In this document: positions 29,924-39,026 of the stretch, piece after piece
Numbering within the stretch: position 1 is the stretch's first letter
Layout of the letters: the number at the start of each line of letters is the position of its first letter
From: Streptococcus oralis
GTDB lineage: Bacteria > Bacillota > Bacilli > Lactobacillales > Streptococcaceae
DNA: 64,000 bases
Direction of reading: 5' to 3'
Assembly (NCBI RefSeq): GCF_019929345.1
Contig: NZ_JAHZPJ010000002.1
Coordinates: forward strand, 62,001-126,000
Notes under the pieces: model-generated
The model's input: only the letters and a program-made list of their open reading frames with translations
The model's database searches: none
Told to the model about the DNA's origin: nothing
Translations under genes and position numbers: made by a program

Positions 29924-30526
29924 TCATTCCTCCTCAAAAGAAATCTCTGGCAACCGAGCAAGAATATCTTCTCGTTTAATTGCCCCTTGGCGTAAGATTT
30001 TCACCTTGTCTCCAGACAAATCCAAAATAGTCGAATCCTGTCCAGTTAGAAAAGCGTCGTCCTCCAGACCCAAAACCTCTTGGTCAAAATCCTCTAGAAT
30101 TTGAGCATAGGCCACTCCACTTGTCTGACCTGAAATATTGGCAGACGGCCCAATCAAAGGACCTGTCTCTCGAATCAAATCAAGTGTAATGGGGTGACTC
30201 GGCATCCGAAACCCCACCGTTGAAAGACCAGAGTTGACCCAATAGGGAACTCGGTCATTGGCTTCAAGGATAATGGTCAAGGGACCTGGTAAAAAGGTCT
30301 CTACAAGCTTTTGTAGATAAGTTGGCTGATTCTTTGAAAAATGCAAGATGTCCTCGAGAGAAGCGACATTAAGATTGAGCGCCTTGTCTCTAGGACGACG
30401 TTTGAGTTGGTAAACATGGTCGACAGCTTTTTCGTCTAAGGCCTTAGCAAAGAGACCATAAACTGTCTCGGTAGGTAAAACGACTGCCCCGCCCTTTTCC
30501 AACTCTTGTCTAATCCTGTCCATCAT
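29924..30526 (-). CDS. L-threonylcarbamoyladenylate synthase (Sua5/TsaC family)
   Basis: Makes threonylcarbamoyl-AMP for the t6A37 modification of tRNAs. About 200 residues. The YrdC-domain signatures GGAVVLPTETVYGL (about 12-25), KRRPRDKALN (about 42-51), FLPGPLTIIL and GPSANISGQTSG (about 125-136) are present. There is no C-terminal Sua5 extension. The start overlaps prmC by about 17 nt, indicating translational coupling; a TTG 3 nt upstream is also possible. Confidence 0.9.
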   Translation of the reverse strand: MMDRIRQELEKGGAVVLPTETVYGLFAKALDEKAVDHVYQLKRRPRDKALNLNVASLEDILHFSKNQPTYLQKLVETFLPGPLTIILEANDRVPYWVNSGLSTVGFRMPSHPITLDLIRETGPLIGPSANISGQTSGVAYAQILEDFDQEVLGLEDDAFLTGQDSTILDLSGDKVKILRQGAIKREDILARLPEISFEEE

Positions 30527-31346
30527 CAACTACAACCATCCTATCTTGACCAAATTGGTCCTTGAGTGTTCGTACTCGTTTTTCAGGAAGATGTTTCTTA
30601 AAAAGCGCAGGAATACTATGACCTTGCTTGTATCCAATTTCAAGGTAAATCTTACCACCATCTGTGAGATAGTCTTTTGCATCTTCCGCAATTCTGCGGT
30701 AAATAGCTAGGCCATCCTCATCTGCAAAAAGAGCTAGATGAGGCTCTGAATGCAAAACATTCAAACCAACCTCTGACTCATCTTCACGAGAGATATAGGG
30801 TGGATTGGATACAATTATATCATATTTTTCAGAAATTTCTGCAAAACAATCAGATTTTTTAAAAAATATATTAAGATTTTGATTTCTAGCATTCTCTGAT
30901 GCAAGCTCTAAGGCGTCTTGGGAAATATCTGCTGCTGTTACTGACCAATCTGGTCTGTTTTTAGCTAATCCAAGAGCTATGGCGCCACTTCCAGTCCCGA
31001 TATCTAGGACCTTAAGATTTTCCTCAGAATTTTCAGCCAAGATAAGTTCCACCAACTCTTCTGTCTCTGGACGGGGAATCAAAACTCGCTCATCTACTTT
31101 TAACTGCATCCCAAAGAATTCAGCATGACCAATAATATATTGGGCGGGTATATGAGCTGCCAGTTTCGTGTAAATATCCTCTACAAATCGTCTTTCTTCC
31201 TCTGAAATTTCTTGCTGAAGAGCAAAAACAAAGTCTGTAAATGACAGATTTTTTAGGCTACGATAGACAAAAGAGAGGCTTTCAGCTTCCTCTCCCTGTG
31301 CTATTAACTTTTCCTCATAATCCTTAAAAATTTGAGCTAATTTCAT
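30510..31346 (-). CDS. prmC: Peptide chain release factor N5-glutamine methyltransferase
   Basis: Methylates the GGQ glutamine of release factors. It has 278 residues: an N-terminal helical domain, then the SAM motif VLDIGTGSGAIALGLA (about 115-130) and the catalytic SNPPYISREDE (about 180-190). Its start overlaps the prfA stop by 1 nt (TAATG), pairing the enzyme with its substrate RF1. Confidence 0.95.
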   Translation of the reverse strand: MKLAQIFKDYEEKLIAQGEEAESLSFVYRSLKNLSFTDFVFALQQEISEEERRFVEDIYTKLAAHIPAQYIIGHAEFFGMQLKVDERVLIPRPETEELVELILAENSEENLKVLDIGTGSGAIALGLAKNRPDWSVTAADISQDALELASENARNQNLNIFFKKSDCFAEISEKYDIIVSNPPYISREDESEVGLNVLHSEPHLALFADEDGLAIYRRIAEDAKDYLTDGGKIYLEIGYKQGHSIPALFKKHLPEKRVRTLKDQFGQDRMVVVDDGQD

Positions 31347-32425
31347 TATTTGTTTAATTCTTCCAATTTTTGCGTTTGATCATAAAGAACCAAGGCATCC
31401 ACAACTTCATCGAGTTTACCAGACAAGATCGTATCTAGTTTTTGAAGGGTTAAGCCGATACGGTGGTCGGTAACACGGTTTTGTGGGAAGTTATAAGTGC
31501 GAATACGTTCTGAACGGTCACCGGTTCCGATAGTAGACTTGCGCTCTGCGTCCTGCTCATCTTGAGCAATCTGTGCAAAGTGGTCAGCAACACGCGCACG
31601 AATAATCTTCATAGCCTTCTCACGGTTCTTTTGCTGCGTACGTTCTTCCTGCATTTCAACCTTGATATTGGTTGGCAAGTGAACAATACGAACGGCAGTC
31701 GCAACTTTGTTGACGTTCTGTCCACCAGCACCAGATGCGTGGTAGATATCCACACGAAGGTCTTTTGGATCAATATCGTATTCTACTTCTTCGACTTCAG
31801 GCATGACAAGGACAGTCGCTGTTGAGGTATGAACACGCCCTTGGCTTTCTGTCACAGGGACACGCTGTACACGGTGAGCACCTGATTCATACTTAAGTTT
31901 AGAGTAGACAGACTGACCAGAAACCATAGCAACTACTTCTTTGAAACCACCAACGCCGTTCATAGAGGCTTCCATGACTTCAAAGCGCCAGCCTTGAGCT
32001 TCAGCATATTTTTGGTACATGGTTAGCAAATCGCCAGCAAATAGGGCTGCTTCATCACCACCTGCAGCTCCACGTATTTCAAGGATGATATTCTTGTCAT
32101 CGTTTGGATCTTTAGGAAGGAGCAAGATTTTCAGTTTTTCCTCGTACTCTTCTTTTTCAGCCTTAGCATCTTTCAATTCTTGTTTGGCCATTTCTTCCAA
32201 GTCCGTATCTCCGCCTGATTCTTTAATCATCTCTTCGGCATCGATGATATTTTGAAGGACTTGTTTGTATTCGCGGTAGGCAGTTACGGTATCACGACTT
32301 GAAGCCTCTTCTTTTGAAAGCTCCATGAAACGTTTGGTATCAGATACCACATCAGGGTCACTGAGCAATTCTCCTAACTCTTCATAACGGTCTTCTACAG
32401 CTTGTAGTTGATCATAGATGTTCAT
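31346..32425 (-). CDS. prfA: Peptide chain release factor 1
   Basis: RF1, which reads UAA and UAG stop codons. Length 359 residues. The peptidyl-tRNA hydrolysis motif is [10 protein letters not shown] (about 230-239), and the stop-recognition domain contains the RF1-type [15 protein letters not shown] segment. It overlaps tdk by 4 nt and prmC by 1 nt. Confidence 0.96.
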   Translation of the reverse strand: MNIYDQLQAVEDRYEELGELLSDPDVVSDTKRFMELSKEEASSRDTVTAYREYKQVLQNIIDAEEMIKESGGDTDLEEMAKQELKDAKAEKEEYEEKLKILLLPKDPNDDKNIILEIRGAAGGDEAALFAGDLLTMYQKYAEAQGWRFEVMEASMNGVGGFKEVVAMVSGQSVYSKLKYESGAHRVQRVPVTESQGRVHTSTATVLVMPEVEEVEYDIDPKDLRVDIYHASGAGGQNVNKVATAVRIVHLPTNIKVEMQEERTQQKNREKAMKIIRARVADHFAQIAQDEQDAERKSTIGTGDRSERIRTYNFPQNRVTDHRIGLTLQKLDTILSGKLDEVVDALVLYDQTQKLEELNK

Positions 32426-33012
32426 TCTTTCTTATTCTCCTTATTGATTTCAGGTGCAAAATAATGTTTACGGCAAACCGAGATATAGGTTTCATTCCCA
32501 CCTATCTGGATTTGCTCACCATCATAGACTGGAAATCCGTCCTGCGTGCGCAAGACCATGGTCGCTTTTTTCTTGCAATACTGACAGATGGTCTTGATTT
32601 CATCAATCTTATCTGCTAAAAGCAAGAGGTGTTTAGAACCTTCAAATAGTTCATTACGAAAGTCATTTTTTAAACCAAATGCCATGACAGGTATATCTAA
32701 CTCATCGACAACACGAGCTAGGTCGTAAACATGGTGACGCTTTAAAAACTGGGCTTCATCGACAAGTACACAATAGGGCTTTTCAGGTAAATCTCGGATG
32801 AACCCAAAGATATCCGTCGTTTCCTCAATAGCAACTGCTGGTCTTTTCATCCCAATTCGACTCGAAACATAGCCAACACCGTCACGCGTATCCAGAGCCG
32901 AAGTCATAATCACAACTCCCTTTCCTTGCTCCTCATAGTTATAGGCCACTTTTAAAATCTCAATCGTTTTTCCTGAGTTCATAGTCCCATAACGATAATA
33001 CAACTGTGCCAT
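32422..33012 (-). CDS. tdk: Thymidine kinase
   Basis: Phosphorylates thymidine in salvage. It has 196 residues: P-loop [13 protein letters not shown] (about 8-20), VLVDEAQFL (about 82-90), and a zinc site in CQYCKKKAT (about 142-150) with a later cysteine. It leads the tdk-prfA-prmC-sua5 run, with about 100 nt of promoter region separating it from the divergent tautomerase gene. Confidence 0.95.
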   Translation of the reverse strand: MAQLYYRYGTMNSGKTIEILKVAYNYEEQGKGVVIMTSALDTRDGVGYVSSRIGMKRPAVAIEETTDIFGFIRDLPEKPYCVLVDEAQFLKRHHVYDLARVVDELDIPVMAFGLKNDFRNELFEGSKHLLLLADKIDEIKTICQYCKKKATMVLRTQDGFPVYDGEQIQIGGNETYISVCRKHYFAPEINKENKKE

Positions 33013-33135
33013 GCTTCTATTTCACGTCCATTTCTAAATTTTTGCTACATTCTAGTATACCATATTTTCTCAAAGCTTTAAACGGCAAATTGTGGTAAAA
33101 TAGAAGAAATCAAATAACTAGTGGAGGACTCAATT

Positions 33136-33318
33136 ATGCCATTTGTACGCATCGATTTATTTGAAGGACGCACGTTAGAGCAAAAGAAAGCCCTAGCCAA
33201 GGAAGTAACGGAAGCTGTGGTTCGCAACACTGGTGCACCTCAATCTGCTGTTCATGTCATTATCAACGATATGCCTGAAGGAACCTATTTCCCACAAGGC
33301 GAAATGCGCACTAAGTAA
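33136..33318 (+). CDS. 4-oxalocrotonate tautomerase family protein
   Basis: 60 residues from the ATG at 33136, chosen because GGAGG lies 8 nt upstream and because the catalytic Pro must follow the initiator Met (MPFVRIDLFEGRT). Small hexameric tautomerases of this type are common next to tdk in streptococci; the physiological substrate is unknown. Confidence 0.88.
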   Translation: MPFVRIDLFEGRTLEQKKALAKEVTEAVVRNTGAPQSAVHVIINDMPEGTYFPQGEMRTK

Positions 33319-33440
33319 AGCTTAAGCAATCTGCTTAGGCTTTTCTTTATAAGTGCCATTCGTTGAATAAAACACTATATTTTGTTACAATTTTAAGAGA
33401 TATTAGTCTATACAAACAAATAAACTATAAAGGAATTGAA

Positions 33441-34814
33441 ATGATTACACGGGAATTTGATACCATTGCAGCAATCTCCACTCCACTAGGTGAAGGAGCT
33501 ATTGGGATTGTTCGTTTAAGCGGAACAGATAGCTTTGCTATCGCCCAGAAAATCTTTAAAGGCAAGGACTTGAGTAAGGTTGACAGCCATACACTTAACT
33601 ACGGCCACATTGTTGATCCTCAGTCAGGCAAGGTCATGGATGAGGTTATGGTTGGGGCTATGAAATCTCCAAAGACTTTCACTCGTGAGGATATTATCGA
33701 GATTAACACCCACGGTGGAATCGCCGTAACCAATGAAATTCTCCAACTGGCTATCCGTGAAGGTGCTCGTATGGCAGAGCCTGGTGAATTTACTAAGCGT
33801 GCCTTCCTTAACGGTCGTGTAGACTTAACTCAGGCCGAGGCTGTTATAGATATCATCCGTGCCAAGACAGACAAGGCCATGAATATTGCAGTCAAACAAC
33901 TAGACGGTTCTTTATCTGACCTCATTAACAATACTCGTCAGGAAATTCTCAATACACTGGCACAAGTAGAGGTTAATATCGACTATCCTGAATACGACGA
34001 TGTTGAAGAAGCCACTACTGCTGTTGTCCGTGAAAAGACCTTGGAGTTTGAGCAATTACTTACCAATCTCCTTAGAACAGCTCGTCGTGGTAAAATCCTA
34101 CGTGAAGGAATTTCAACAGCTATCATTGGTCGTCCCAACGTTGGGAAATCCAGCCTACTCAACAACCTCCTACGTGAAGACAAGGCTATTGTAACGGATA
34201 TTGCAGGTACCACCCGTGATGTCATCGAAGAATACGTCAACATCAATGGTGTTCCTCTCAAATTGATTGATACAGCTGGAATTCGGGAAACAGATGATAT
34301 CGTGGAACAAATCGGTGTCGAACGTTCTAGAAAAGCCCTCAAGGAAGCTGACTTGGTACTACTAGTATTAAATGCCAGTGAGCCACTGACCGCCCAAGAT
34401 CGCCAACTCTTAGAAATCAGCCAAGATACCAACCGCATTATTCTGCTTAACAAAACTGATCTGCCTGAAGCGATTGAAACTTCGGAACTACCTGAAGGTA
34501 TCATCCGTATTTCAGTTCTTAAAAACCAAAACATTAATAAGATTGAGGATAGAATCAACGACCTCTTCTTTGAAAATGCTGGTTTGGTCGAACAAGATGC
34601 TACTTACTTGTCTAATGCCCGTCATATTTCCTTGATTGAAAAGGCCGTTGAAAGCCTACAAGCTGTTAACCAAGGTCTTGAACTAGGGATGCCAGTTGAC
34701 TTGCTTCAAGTTGACTTGACTCGCACTTGGGAAATCCTCGGAGAAATCACTGGCGATGCTGCTCCAGATGAACTCATTACCCAACTCTTTAGCCAATTCT
34801 GTTTAGGAAAATAA
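33441..34814 (+). CDS. mnmE: tRNA modification GTPase MnmE
   Basis: With MnmG makes the 5-carboxymethylaminomethyl group of wobble uridine. 457 residues from the ATG at 33441 (AGGAATTGAA upstream); the longer frame from 33363 is not supported. The formyl-folate domain is at about 1-118. The G domain has [12 protein letters not shown] (about 229-240), DTAGIRE and NKTD. The protein ends in the invariant FCLGK with the catalytic cysteine. Confidence 0.96.
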   Translation: MITREFDTIAAISTPLGEGAIGIVRLSGTDSFAIAQKIFKGKDLSKVDSHTLNYGHIVDPQSGKVMDEVMVGAMKSPKTFTREDIIEINTHGGIAVTNEILQLAIREGARMAEPGEFTKRAFLNGRVDLTQAEAVIDIIRAKTDKAMNIAVKQLDGSLSDLINNTRQEILNTLAQVEVNIDYPEYDDVEEATTAVVREKTLEFEQLLTNLLRTARRGKILREGISTAIIGRPNVGKSSLLNNLLREDKAIVTDIAGTTRDVIEEYVNINGVPLKLIDTAGIRETDDIVEQIGVERSRKALKEADLVLLVLNASEPLTAQDRQLLEISQDTNRIILLNKTDLPEAIETSELPEGIIRISVLKNQNINKIEDRINDLFFENAGLVEQDATYLSNARHISLIEKAVESLQAVNQGLELGMPVDLLQVDLTRTWEILGEITGDAAPDELITQLFSQFCLGK

Positions 34815-34816
34815 GA

Positions 34817-34850
34817 AAAATCCATGATCGTTCATACGGTCATGGATTTT
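34817..34850. terminator. Bidirectional terminator between mnmE and dapA
   Basis: AAAATCCATGA / TCATGGATTTT perfect stem between two converging genes; T-rich on both strands. Confidence 0.85.
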
Positions 34851-34860
34851 ATTGTCTTTA

Positions 34861-35796
34861 TTAGTAATCTGGTCTTAGGACACCTGTTACAGTTGCCTTA
34901 GTTGCTTCGTAGTCGCCATCTACAACAACTTTGATAATGCGTTTGGCATCTTCTTCTGGTGCTGGAACTAGAGGTAATCGAGTTGGTCCAGCTTCAAATC
35001 CCATATAGTTAAGGACTGCCTTAACTGGAGCAGGACTTGGATAAGAGAAGAGGGCGTTGACTTTAGGGATGAATTTACGTTGAATAGCTGCAGCTTTCTT
35101 CATATCGCTTTCTGCAATGGCAGTGAACATCTCGTGCATCTCATCTCCATTTGTATGGGAGGCAACAGAAATAACCCCATCCGCACCAAGGTTCATGGCA
35201 TGGAAGGCATCTCCATCCTCACCAGTATAGACCAAGAACTCTTCTGGCTTGTGTTCAATCAAGTAAGCCATATTGGCCAAGCTAGTACATTCCTTAACAC
35301 CGATAATATTAGGATGGTCAGCCAAACGAAGCATGGTTTCGGGATTCAATTCGACAACCACACGGCCTGGAATGTTATAAATGATAATAGGTAAATCTGA
35401 TGCATCTGCAATAGCTTTAAAGTGCTGATACATGCCTTCTTGAGAAGGTTTATTGTAGTATGGCACGATAGCAAGACCAGCAGCAAAACCACCAAATTCT
35501 GCTACTTCTTTGACAAACTCAATCGAGTCACGTGTATCATTGGTACCTACACCCGCAATCAAAGGAACGCGTCCATTAACAATCTTTTGTACAGCTGCAA
35601 AGAGTTCCAACTCTTCATCGTGGGTTAAAGTTGGACTCTCAGCAGTCGTTCCAGCTAGAAGAATGCCGTCTGTGTGATGGGCTAATAAATGCTCAATCAA
35701 GGCCGGAATGGCATCAAAGTTGATGGAACCATCCTCGTGGAAAGGAGTAATGAAGGCTGTAATGATTTTACACTCTTTTAAATCTTGATAAGACAT
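34861..35796 (-). CDS. dapA: 4-hydroxy-tetrahydrodipicolinate synthase
   Basis: Condenses pyruvate with aspartate semialdehyde, the first step to lysine. 311 residues. The Schiff-base lysine is in [13 protein letters not shown] (about 160), [14 protein letters not shown] (about 49-62) is the family signature, and [11 protein letters not shown] is the substrate loop. It follows asd in the same orientation, with a hairpin between them that may reduce read-through. Confidence 0.95.
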   Translation of the reverse strand: MSYQDLKECKIITAFITPFHEDGSINFDAIPALIEHLLAHHTDGILLAGTTAESPTLTHDEELELFAAVQKIVNGRVPLIAGVGTNDTRDSIEFVKEVAEFGGFAAGLAIVPYYNKPSQEGMYQHFKAIADASDLPIIIYNIPGRVVVELNPETMLRLADHPNIIGVKECTSLANMAYLIEHKPEEFLVYTGEDGDAFHAMNLGADGVISVASHTNGDEMHEMFTAIAESDMKKAAAIQRKFIPKVNALFSYPSPAPVKAVLNYMGFEAGPTRLPLVPAPEEDAKRIIKVVVDGDYEATKATVTGVLRPDY

Positions 35797-35815
35797 GAAA
35801 ACACCTCTCTATTTC

Positions 35816-35840
35816 AAAGAAGGAGTTCATTCGAACTCCT
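35816..35840 (-). terminator. Hairpin between asd and dapA
   Basis: AGGAGTTC/GAACTCCT stem with TTCTTTG after it on the minus strand; probably an attenuating terminator downstream of asd. Confidence 0.55.
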
Positions 35841-35846
35841 AAACCA

Positions 35847-36923
35847 TTATTTCAATTCAAATTTCAATTCAGCTGTTGGACGAACCAATCCACGTTCGTG
35901 GAGCGTTTCTGCAATCTGTACTGAATTCCAAGCAGCACCTTTAAGAAGGTTATCTGAAACAACCCACATGTGAATTCCTTTTTCAGCATCCAAGTCTTTA
36001 CGGATACGACCAACAAAGGTATCACGCGAGCCAACAGCGTTGATAGCTTGAGGATAGATTTGATGCGCTACATCATCTTCAAGAACTGCACCTGGGAAGG
36101 CTGCGATGGCTGCTTTCACTTCTTCGATTGGGGCCACTTCTTTTGTTTCGATATAAACTGACTCAGAGTGAGCTGACAAGACTGGAATACGAACACATGT
36201 TGCAGACACTGCGATGCTATCATCTTCCATGATTTTCTTCGTTTCCTTAGTCATCTTCATCTCTTCATAAGTGTAATCATTGTCAGTAAAGACATCGATT
36301 TGTGGAAGAGCATTAAAGGCGATAGGATAGTGTTTCTTGTCACCACCTGAAGGCAAGATTTCCGCATGCAAATCACGTGGATTCACACCATCATTCAAGA
36401 CTTCACGGAGTTCACGTTGTGTTTCAAGAATCGCTCCCATACCAGCACCAGAAACGGCTTGGTAAGTTGAAACGATGATACGGTCCAAGCCCCATTTTTG
36501 ACGAACAGGTTCAAGCGCCACCATCATTTGGATTGTAGAACAGTTAGGACATGCGATAATACCGTTGTGGGCATCAAGTGCATGAGCATTTACTTCTGGC
36601 ACAACCAATGGTACATCTGGATTTTGACGGAAATAAGATGTATTATCCACTACTACCGCTCCAGCTTGAACTGCGTATGGTGCATACTTAGCTGATGTCG
36701 AACCACCTGCTGAGAAGAGTGCAATATCAACACCCTCAAAAGCTGTCTCAGTCGTTTCTTCAATCGTAATATCTTGGTCTTTAAATTTCAAAGTTTTGCC
36801 TGCTGAACGTGCAGAAGCAAGGTAACGGATTTTATCAATTGGAAGTGTTGATTCTTCCAACATTTTTATCATCTGAGCTCCGACAGCACCTGTCGCGCCG
36901 ACTACAGCAACTGTATATCCCAT
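35847..36923 (-). CDS. asd: Aspartate-semialdehyde dehydrogenase
   Basis: Reduces aspartyl phosphate to the semialdehyde, the branch point for lysine, threonine and methionine. 358 residues. NADP loop [12 protein letters not shown] (about 7-18); active-site Cys in [13 protein letters not shown] (about 124-136); substrate His in AHSESVYIE (about 254). Preceded by its own TATAAT promoter and, further up, by the asd-type RNA. Confidence 0.95.
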   Translation of the reverse strand: MGYTVAVVGATGAVGAQMIKMLEESTLPIDKIRYLASARSAGKTLKFKDQDITIEETTETAFEGVDIALFSAGGSTSAKYAPYAVQAGAVVVDNTSYFRQNPDVPLVVPEVNAHALDAHNGIIACPNCSTIQMMVALEPVRQKWGLDRIIVSTYQAVSGAGMGAILETQRELREVLNDGVNPRDLHAEILPSGGDKKHYPIAFNALPQIDVFTDNDYTYEEMKMTKETKKIMEDDSIAVSATCVRIPVLSAHSESVYIETKEVAPIEEVKAAIAAFPGAVLEDDVAHQIYPQAINAVGSRDTFVGRIRKDLDAEKGIHMWVVSDNLLKGAAWNSVQIAETLHERGLVRPTAELKFELK

Positions 36924-36968
36924 AAATAACCTCTTTCGGAATTTTCTAAAAATTTCTATAATAGATGT

Positions 36969-36974
36969 ATTATA
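36969..36974 (-). promoter_or_regulatory. asd promoter -10
   Basis: GTAGTATAAT on the minus strand, after the asd RNA terminator and 46 nt before the asd start; a weak TTTCAA lies at the -35 distance. Confidence 0.5.
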
Positions 36975-37025
36975 CTACTTTTTCCAGAAATTGAAAAGCA
37001 TTTTTAGACTATATTTTCTGAAAAC

Positions 37026-37167
37026 TAAAAATCCCTAGTCATTGACCAGGGACTAAGAGGCATCTTCATGTGATGAGCAGGTTCACACAACTCATCAAGG
37101 TCCGCTCCTGCGTTATGACCTCCTTATGCTCAATAGTAGTCTGAAGACTACCTATCGACTCATCGCA
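37026..37167 (-). ncRNA. asd-type small RNA upstream of asd
   Basis: About 140 nt transcript with an excellent promoter (37174-37202) and a G/C-rich terminator (TCCCTGGTC/GACTAGGGA then ATTTTT, 37027-37052). Internal hairpins GGTAGTC/GACTACT, GGTC/GACC and GATGAG/CTCATC are visible. Position, size and lactic-acid-bacterial host match the conserved asd RNA motif described upstream of asd genes and seen as an sRNA in streptococci (assignment by memory of that motif, not by a covariance search). Function unknown. Confidence 0.72.
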
Positions 37168-37173
37168 ACTACT

Positions 37174-37202
37174 ATTCTACTAGATAGAGTCACTTTTGTC
37201 AA
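37174..37202 (-). promoter_or_regulatory. Promoter of the asd-type RNA
   Basis: TTGACA (37197-37202), exactly 17 nt, TAGAAT (37174-37179) on the minus strand; predicted start near 37167. Confidence 0.85.
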
Positions 37203-37240
37203 CAGCCAAAACTCTTTAACTTCATTTATACAAGTGTACA

Positions 37241-37271
37241 AGAATAACCTTGGTTTCCCAAGGTTATTTCG
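37241..37271 (-). terminator. Terminator after tRNA-Thr
   Basis: AATAACCTTGG/CCAAGGTTATT stem with a GAAA loop, then TTCTTGT on the minus strand. Confidence 0.7.
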
Positions 37272-37280
37272 TTTCTATCA

Positions 37281-37353
37281 TGCTAATTGCCGGGATTGAA
37301 CCGGCGACCTCATCCTTACCATGGATGCGCTCTGCCAACTGAGCTAAATCAGC
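37281..37353 (-). tRNA. tRNA-Thr (anticodon GGT)
   Basis: 73 nt cloverleaf without encoded CCA. Acceptor GCTGATT/AATTAGC, D-arm TAGCTCAGTTGGCAGAGC, anticodon stem CATCC/GGATG with loop ATGGTAA (GGT), T-arm GCCGGTTCAATCCCGGC, discriminator A. Confidence 0.96.
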
Positions 37354-37363
37354 TTACCTAAAA

Positions 37364-37392
37364 AGTATACTATAGTTCTATGTTCTTGTCAA
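37364..37392 (-). promoter_or_regulatory. tRNA-Thr promoter
   Basis: TTGACA (37387-37392), 17 nt, TATACT (37364-37369) on the minus strand: consensus -35 and near-consensus -10 with ideal spacing. Confidence 0.85.
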
Positions 37393-37415
37393 GCGCTCTC
37401 TTTTAATTTTATGGA

Positions 37416-37449
37416 ATAAAAAAAGCTAGATTTATTAAGAATCTAGCTT
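37416..37449 (-). terminator. Terminator after queT
   Basis: AAGCTAGATT/AATCTAGCTT stem then TTTTTTATT on the minus strand. Confidence 0.85.
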
Positions 37450-37458
37450 ATAAACTTC

Positions 37459-37968
37459 TTATTTTGTTAGATCGATTTGCTGTCCCAGTTTATTGATCAA
37501 AATCGCACCCACGATAAGTGATGCAAACTCTCCAATCCCCGTAGAGAACCATGTGAAGAAGAATGGGGCCTCTGCAACGATATGAAGTTCAGCTGCAATG
37601 GTAATCATTGAAATTGAAAAGAGGATTGAAAAGAAGAAATGATCTTTACGAATCAAACCATTGAACAAATAATCATTTTTGTATTTGTTAAAGAGCCATA
37701 CACCTAGACTTAGGAAAACTAGGGTAGAACCTCCACCGACAAAGACATCTATTAGACCAAAGCTAAAGAAATTAGCAATCATACAACCAATCGTCACACC
37801 GATGATATATTTAGGATTGTAAAAGGCTAGAAAATTCATCATCTCAGAAATACGGAACTGGTAAGCACCGTAGCTAATAGCATTTAGTGGTGGGGTAATG
37901 GTCAAAACCACATAGATAGCAGCAACAATAGCAATATCTGCCATGTCACGAACAGTTAAATTTTTCAT
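37459..37968 (-). CDS. queT: QueT-type queuosine precursor transporter
   Basis: S-component of an ECF transporter for a queuosine precursor. 169 residues from the ATG at 37968 (AAAGGAGAGAAC upstream); the longer frame would run into the riboswitch. About five hydrophobic spans, with the conserved GAYQFRISEMMNFLAFYNPKY... region at about 34-54 and GEFASLIVGAILI at the C-terminus. The preQ1-II riboswitch directly upstream fixes the assignment, since that riboswitch class almost always precedes this (COG4708) family. Confidence 0.93.
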   Translation of the reverse strand: MKNLTVRDMADIAIVAAIYVVLTITPPLNAISYGAYQFRISEMMNFLAFYNPKYIIGVTIGCMIANFFSFGLIDVFVGGGSTLVFLSLGVWLFNKYKNDYLFNGLIRKDHFFFSILFSISMITIAAELHIVAEAPFFFTWFSTGIGEFASLIVGAILINKLGQQIDLTK

Positions 37969-37971
37969 GTT

Positions 37972-38033
37972 CTCTCCTTTGGCGGTTTCCCGCGTAAAAT
38001 ATGCTTGGTGAAAGAAGCTAAGCACCAAGGGTT
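37972..38033 (-). promoter_or_regulatory. preQ1-II riboswitch controlling queT
   Basis: On the minus strand the aptamer begins CTTGGTGCTTAGCTTC, has the closing arm CACCAAGCATA, then ACGCGGGAAACCGCC (hairpin) and AAAGGAGAG, which is both the pseudoknot 3' strand and the Shine-Dalgarno. This is the known streptococcal preQ1-II (COG4708 RNA) layout; ligand binding should sequester the ribosome site and lower transporter synthesis. Confidence 0.93.
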
Positions 38034-38078
38034 GAGTGAATCAACCTTACCAGTATAGCACAATATATGACTTTATGC

Positions 38079-38091
38079 TATACTAAAATCA
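38079..38091 (+). promoter_or_regulatory. Promoter of the gtrA-like gene giving a leaderless mRNA
   Basis: TGCTATACT extended -10 (hexamer 38079-38084), then only AAAATC before ATG at 38091. Transcription should begin at or 1 nt before the start codon, and no Shine-Dalgarno exists in this spacing. The divergent queT promoter has the same TGCTATACT element (38051-38060 region, minus strand). Confidence 0.65.
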
Positions 38092-38528
38092 TGAAAAATC
38101 AAATAAAAGCTTTCTTTGATAACGAGATTCTCTCCTACTTATTTTTTGGTGGTGCTACTACTCTGGTCTCAATTTTATCACGTTTAGCTATCTACCGTAT
38201 CAGCCATCAAGAAGTCCTAGCAACCATACTCGCAAATATTATTGCTATTCTTTTTGCCTTTATCACTAATGATGCATTTGTTTTTAAACAAGAGAGAAAA
38301 AATTGGGCAATCCGTCTGGCTAAATTTTTCTTAGCACGGCTCTCTACTCTTGGTTTGGACGTTCTTTTAACTTATATTTTCGTTACATCTTATCCCAATA
38401 TTATTGGTCAGTTTGTTGAACAGAATATAGATAGGGTTAATACCATCGAAACTCTGATTGCTCAAATCTTGATTATCATTCTCAATTATATATTTAGTAA
38501 ATCATATATCTTTAAAAAAGTGTCTTAA
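38091..38528 (+). CDS. GtrA family membrane protein
   Basis: 145 residues with four hydrophobic spans (about 12-30, 38-58, 72-95, 115-140), the size and layout of GtrA-like proteins involved in flipping or modifying bactoprenol-linked sugars. The YLFFGGATTLVSIL N-terminus and NIIAILFAFITNDAFVF segment are typical. The start at 38091 follows a TATACT -10 so closely that the mRNA is probably leaderless; the upstream in-frame GTG/ATG region overlaps the promoter. Confidence 0.85.
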   Translation: MKNQIKAFFDNEILSYLFFGGATTLVSILSRLAIYRISHQEVLATILANIIAILFAFITNDAFVFKQERKNWAIRLAKFFLARLSTLGLDVLLTYIFVTSYPNIIGQFVEQNIDRVNTIETLIAQILIIILNYIFSKSYIFKKVS

Positions 38529-38599
38529 ATCATAAGCATTAGAGTTGCATTATATAGCTATTTAAGATATAATATAACATGATTTTATGAAAGGATTTT

Positions 38600-38986
38600 A
38601 TGAAAATGTTAAAAGATCTTAAAGAATTTTTGCTTCGTGGTAATGTCGTTGACCTCGCTGTCGGTGTGATCATTGCCTCTGCTTTCGGTGCTATCGTTAC
38701 TTCATTTGTTAATGATATCATCACTCCACTTCTCTTGAACCCAGCTTTGAAAGCTGCGAACGTTGAACGTATCGCTGAACTTTCATGGAATGGTGTTGGT
38801 TATGGTAGCTTCTTGAGCGCTGTTATCAACTTCCTCGTTGTGGGTACTGTTCTTTTCTTCGTTATTAAAGGTATTGAAAAAGCTCAAAACCTTCGTAAGA
38901 AAGAGGAAGTGGTTGAGGAAGCACCTGCTACTCCAACTGAACTAGAAGTTCTTCAAGAAATCAAAGCCCTTCTTGAGAAAAAATAA
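38600..38986 (+). CDS. mscL: Large-conductance mechanosensitive channel
   Basis: 128 residues, standard for MscL. The N-terminal MLKDLKEFLLRGNVVDLAVGVIIASAFGAIV covers the first transmembrane helix, and NFLVVGTVLFFVIKGI is the second. A charged C-terminal helix follows. A GAAAGGA site precedes the ATG. It protects against hypo-osmotic shock. Confidence 0.95.
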   Translation: MKMLKDLKEFLLRGNVVDLAVGVIIASAFGAIVTSFVNDIITPLLLNPALKAANVERIAELSWNGVGYGSFLSAVINFLVVGTVLFFVIKGIEKAQNLRKKEEVVEEAPATPTELEVLQEIKALLEKK

Positions 38987-38989
38987 GAC

Positions 38990-39024
38990 AAAAAAGGATC
39001 TAGCTTCATGCTAAATCCTTTTTT
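38990..39024. terminator. Bidirectional terminator between mscL and hemH
   Basis: AAAAAAGGATCTAGC / GCTAAATCCTTTTTT stem between converging genes. Confidence 0.85.
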
Positions 39025-39026
39025 CT

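Noticed and set aside
33363..33440. N-terminal extension of MnmE
   Set aside because: The extra 26 residues lack a ribosome site and do not belong to the family; the ATG at 33441 gives the canonical N-terminus.
37026..37167. 4.5S SRP RNA or 6S RNA
   Set aside because: The conserved SRP apical loop is absent and the length and hairpins do not fit 6S; position upstream of asd fits the asd motif better.
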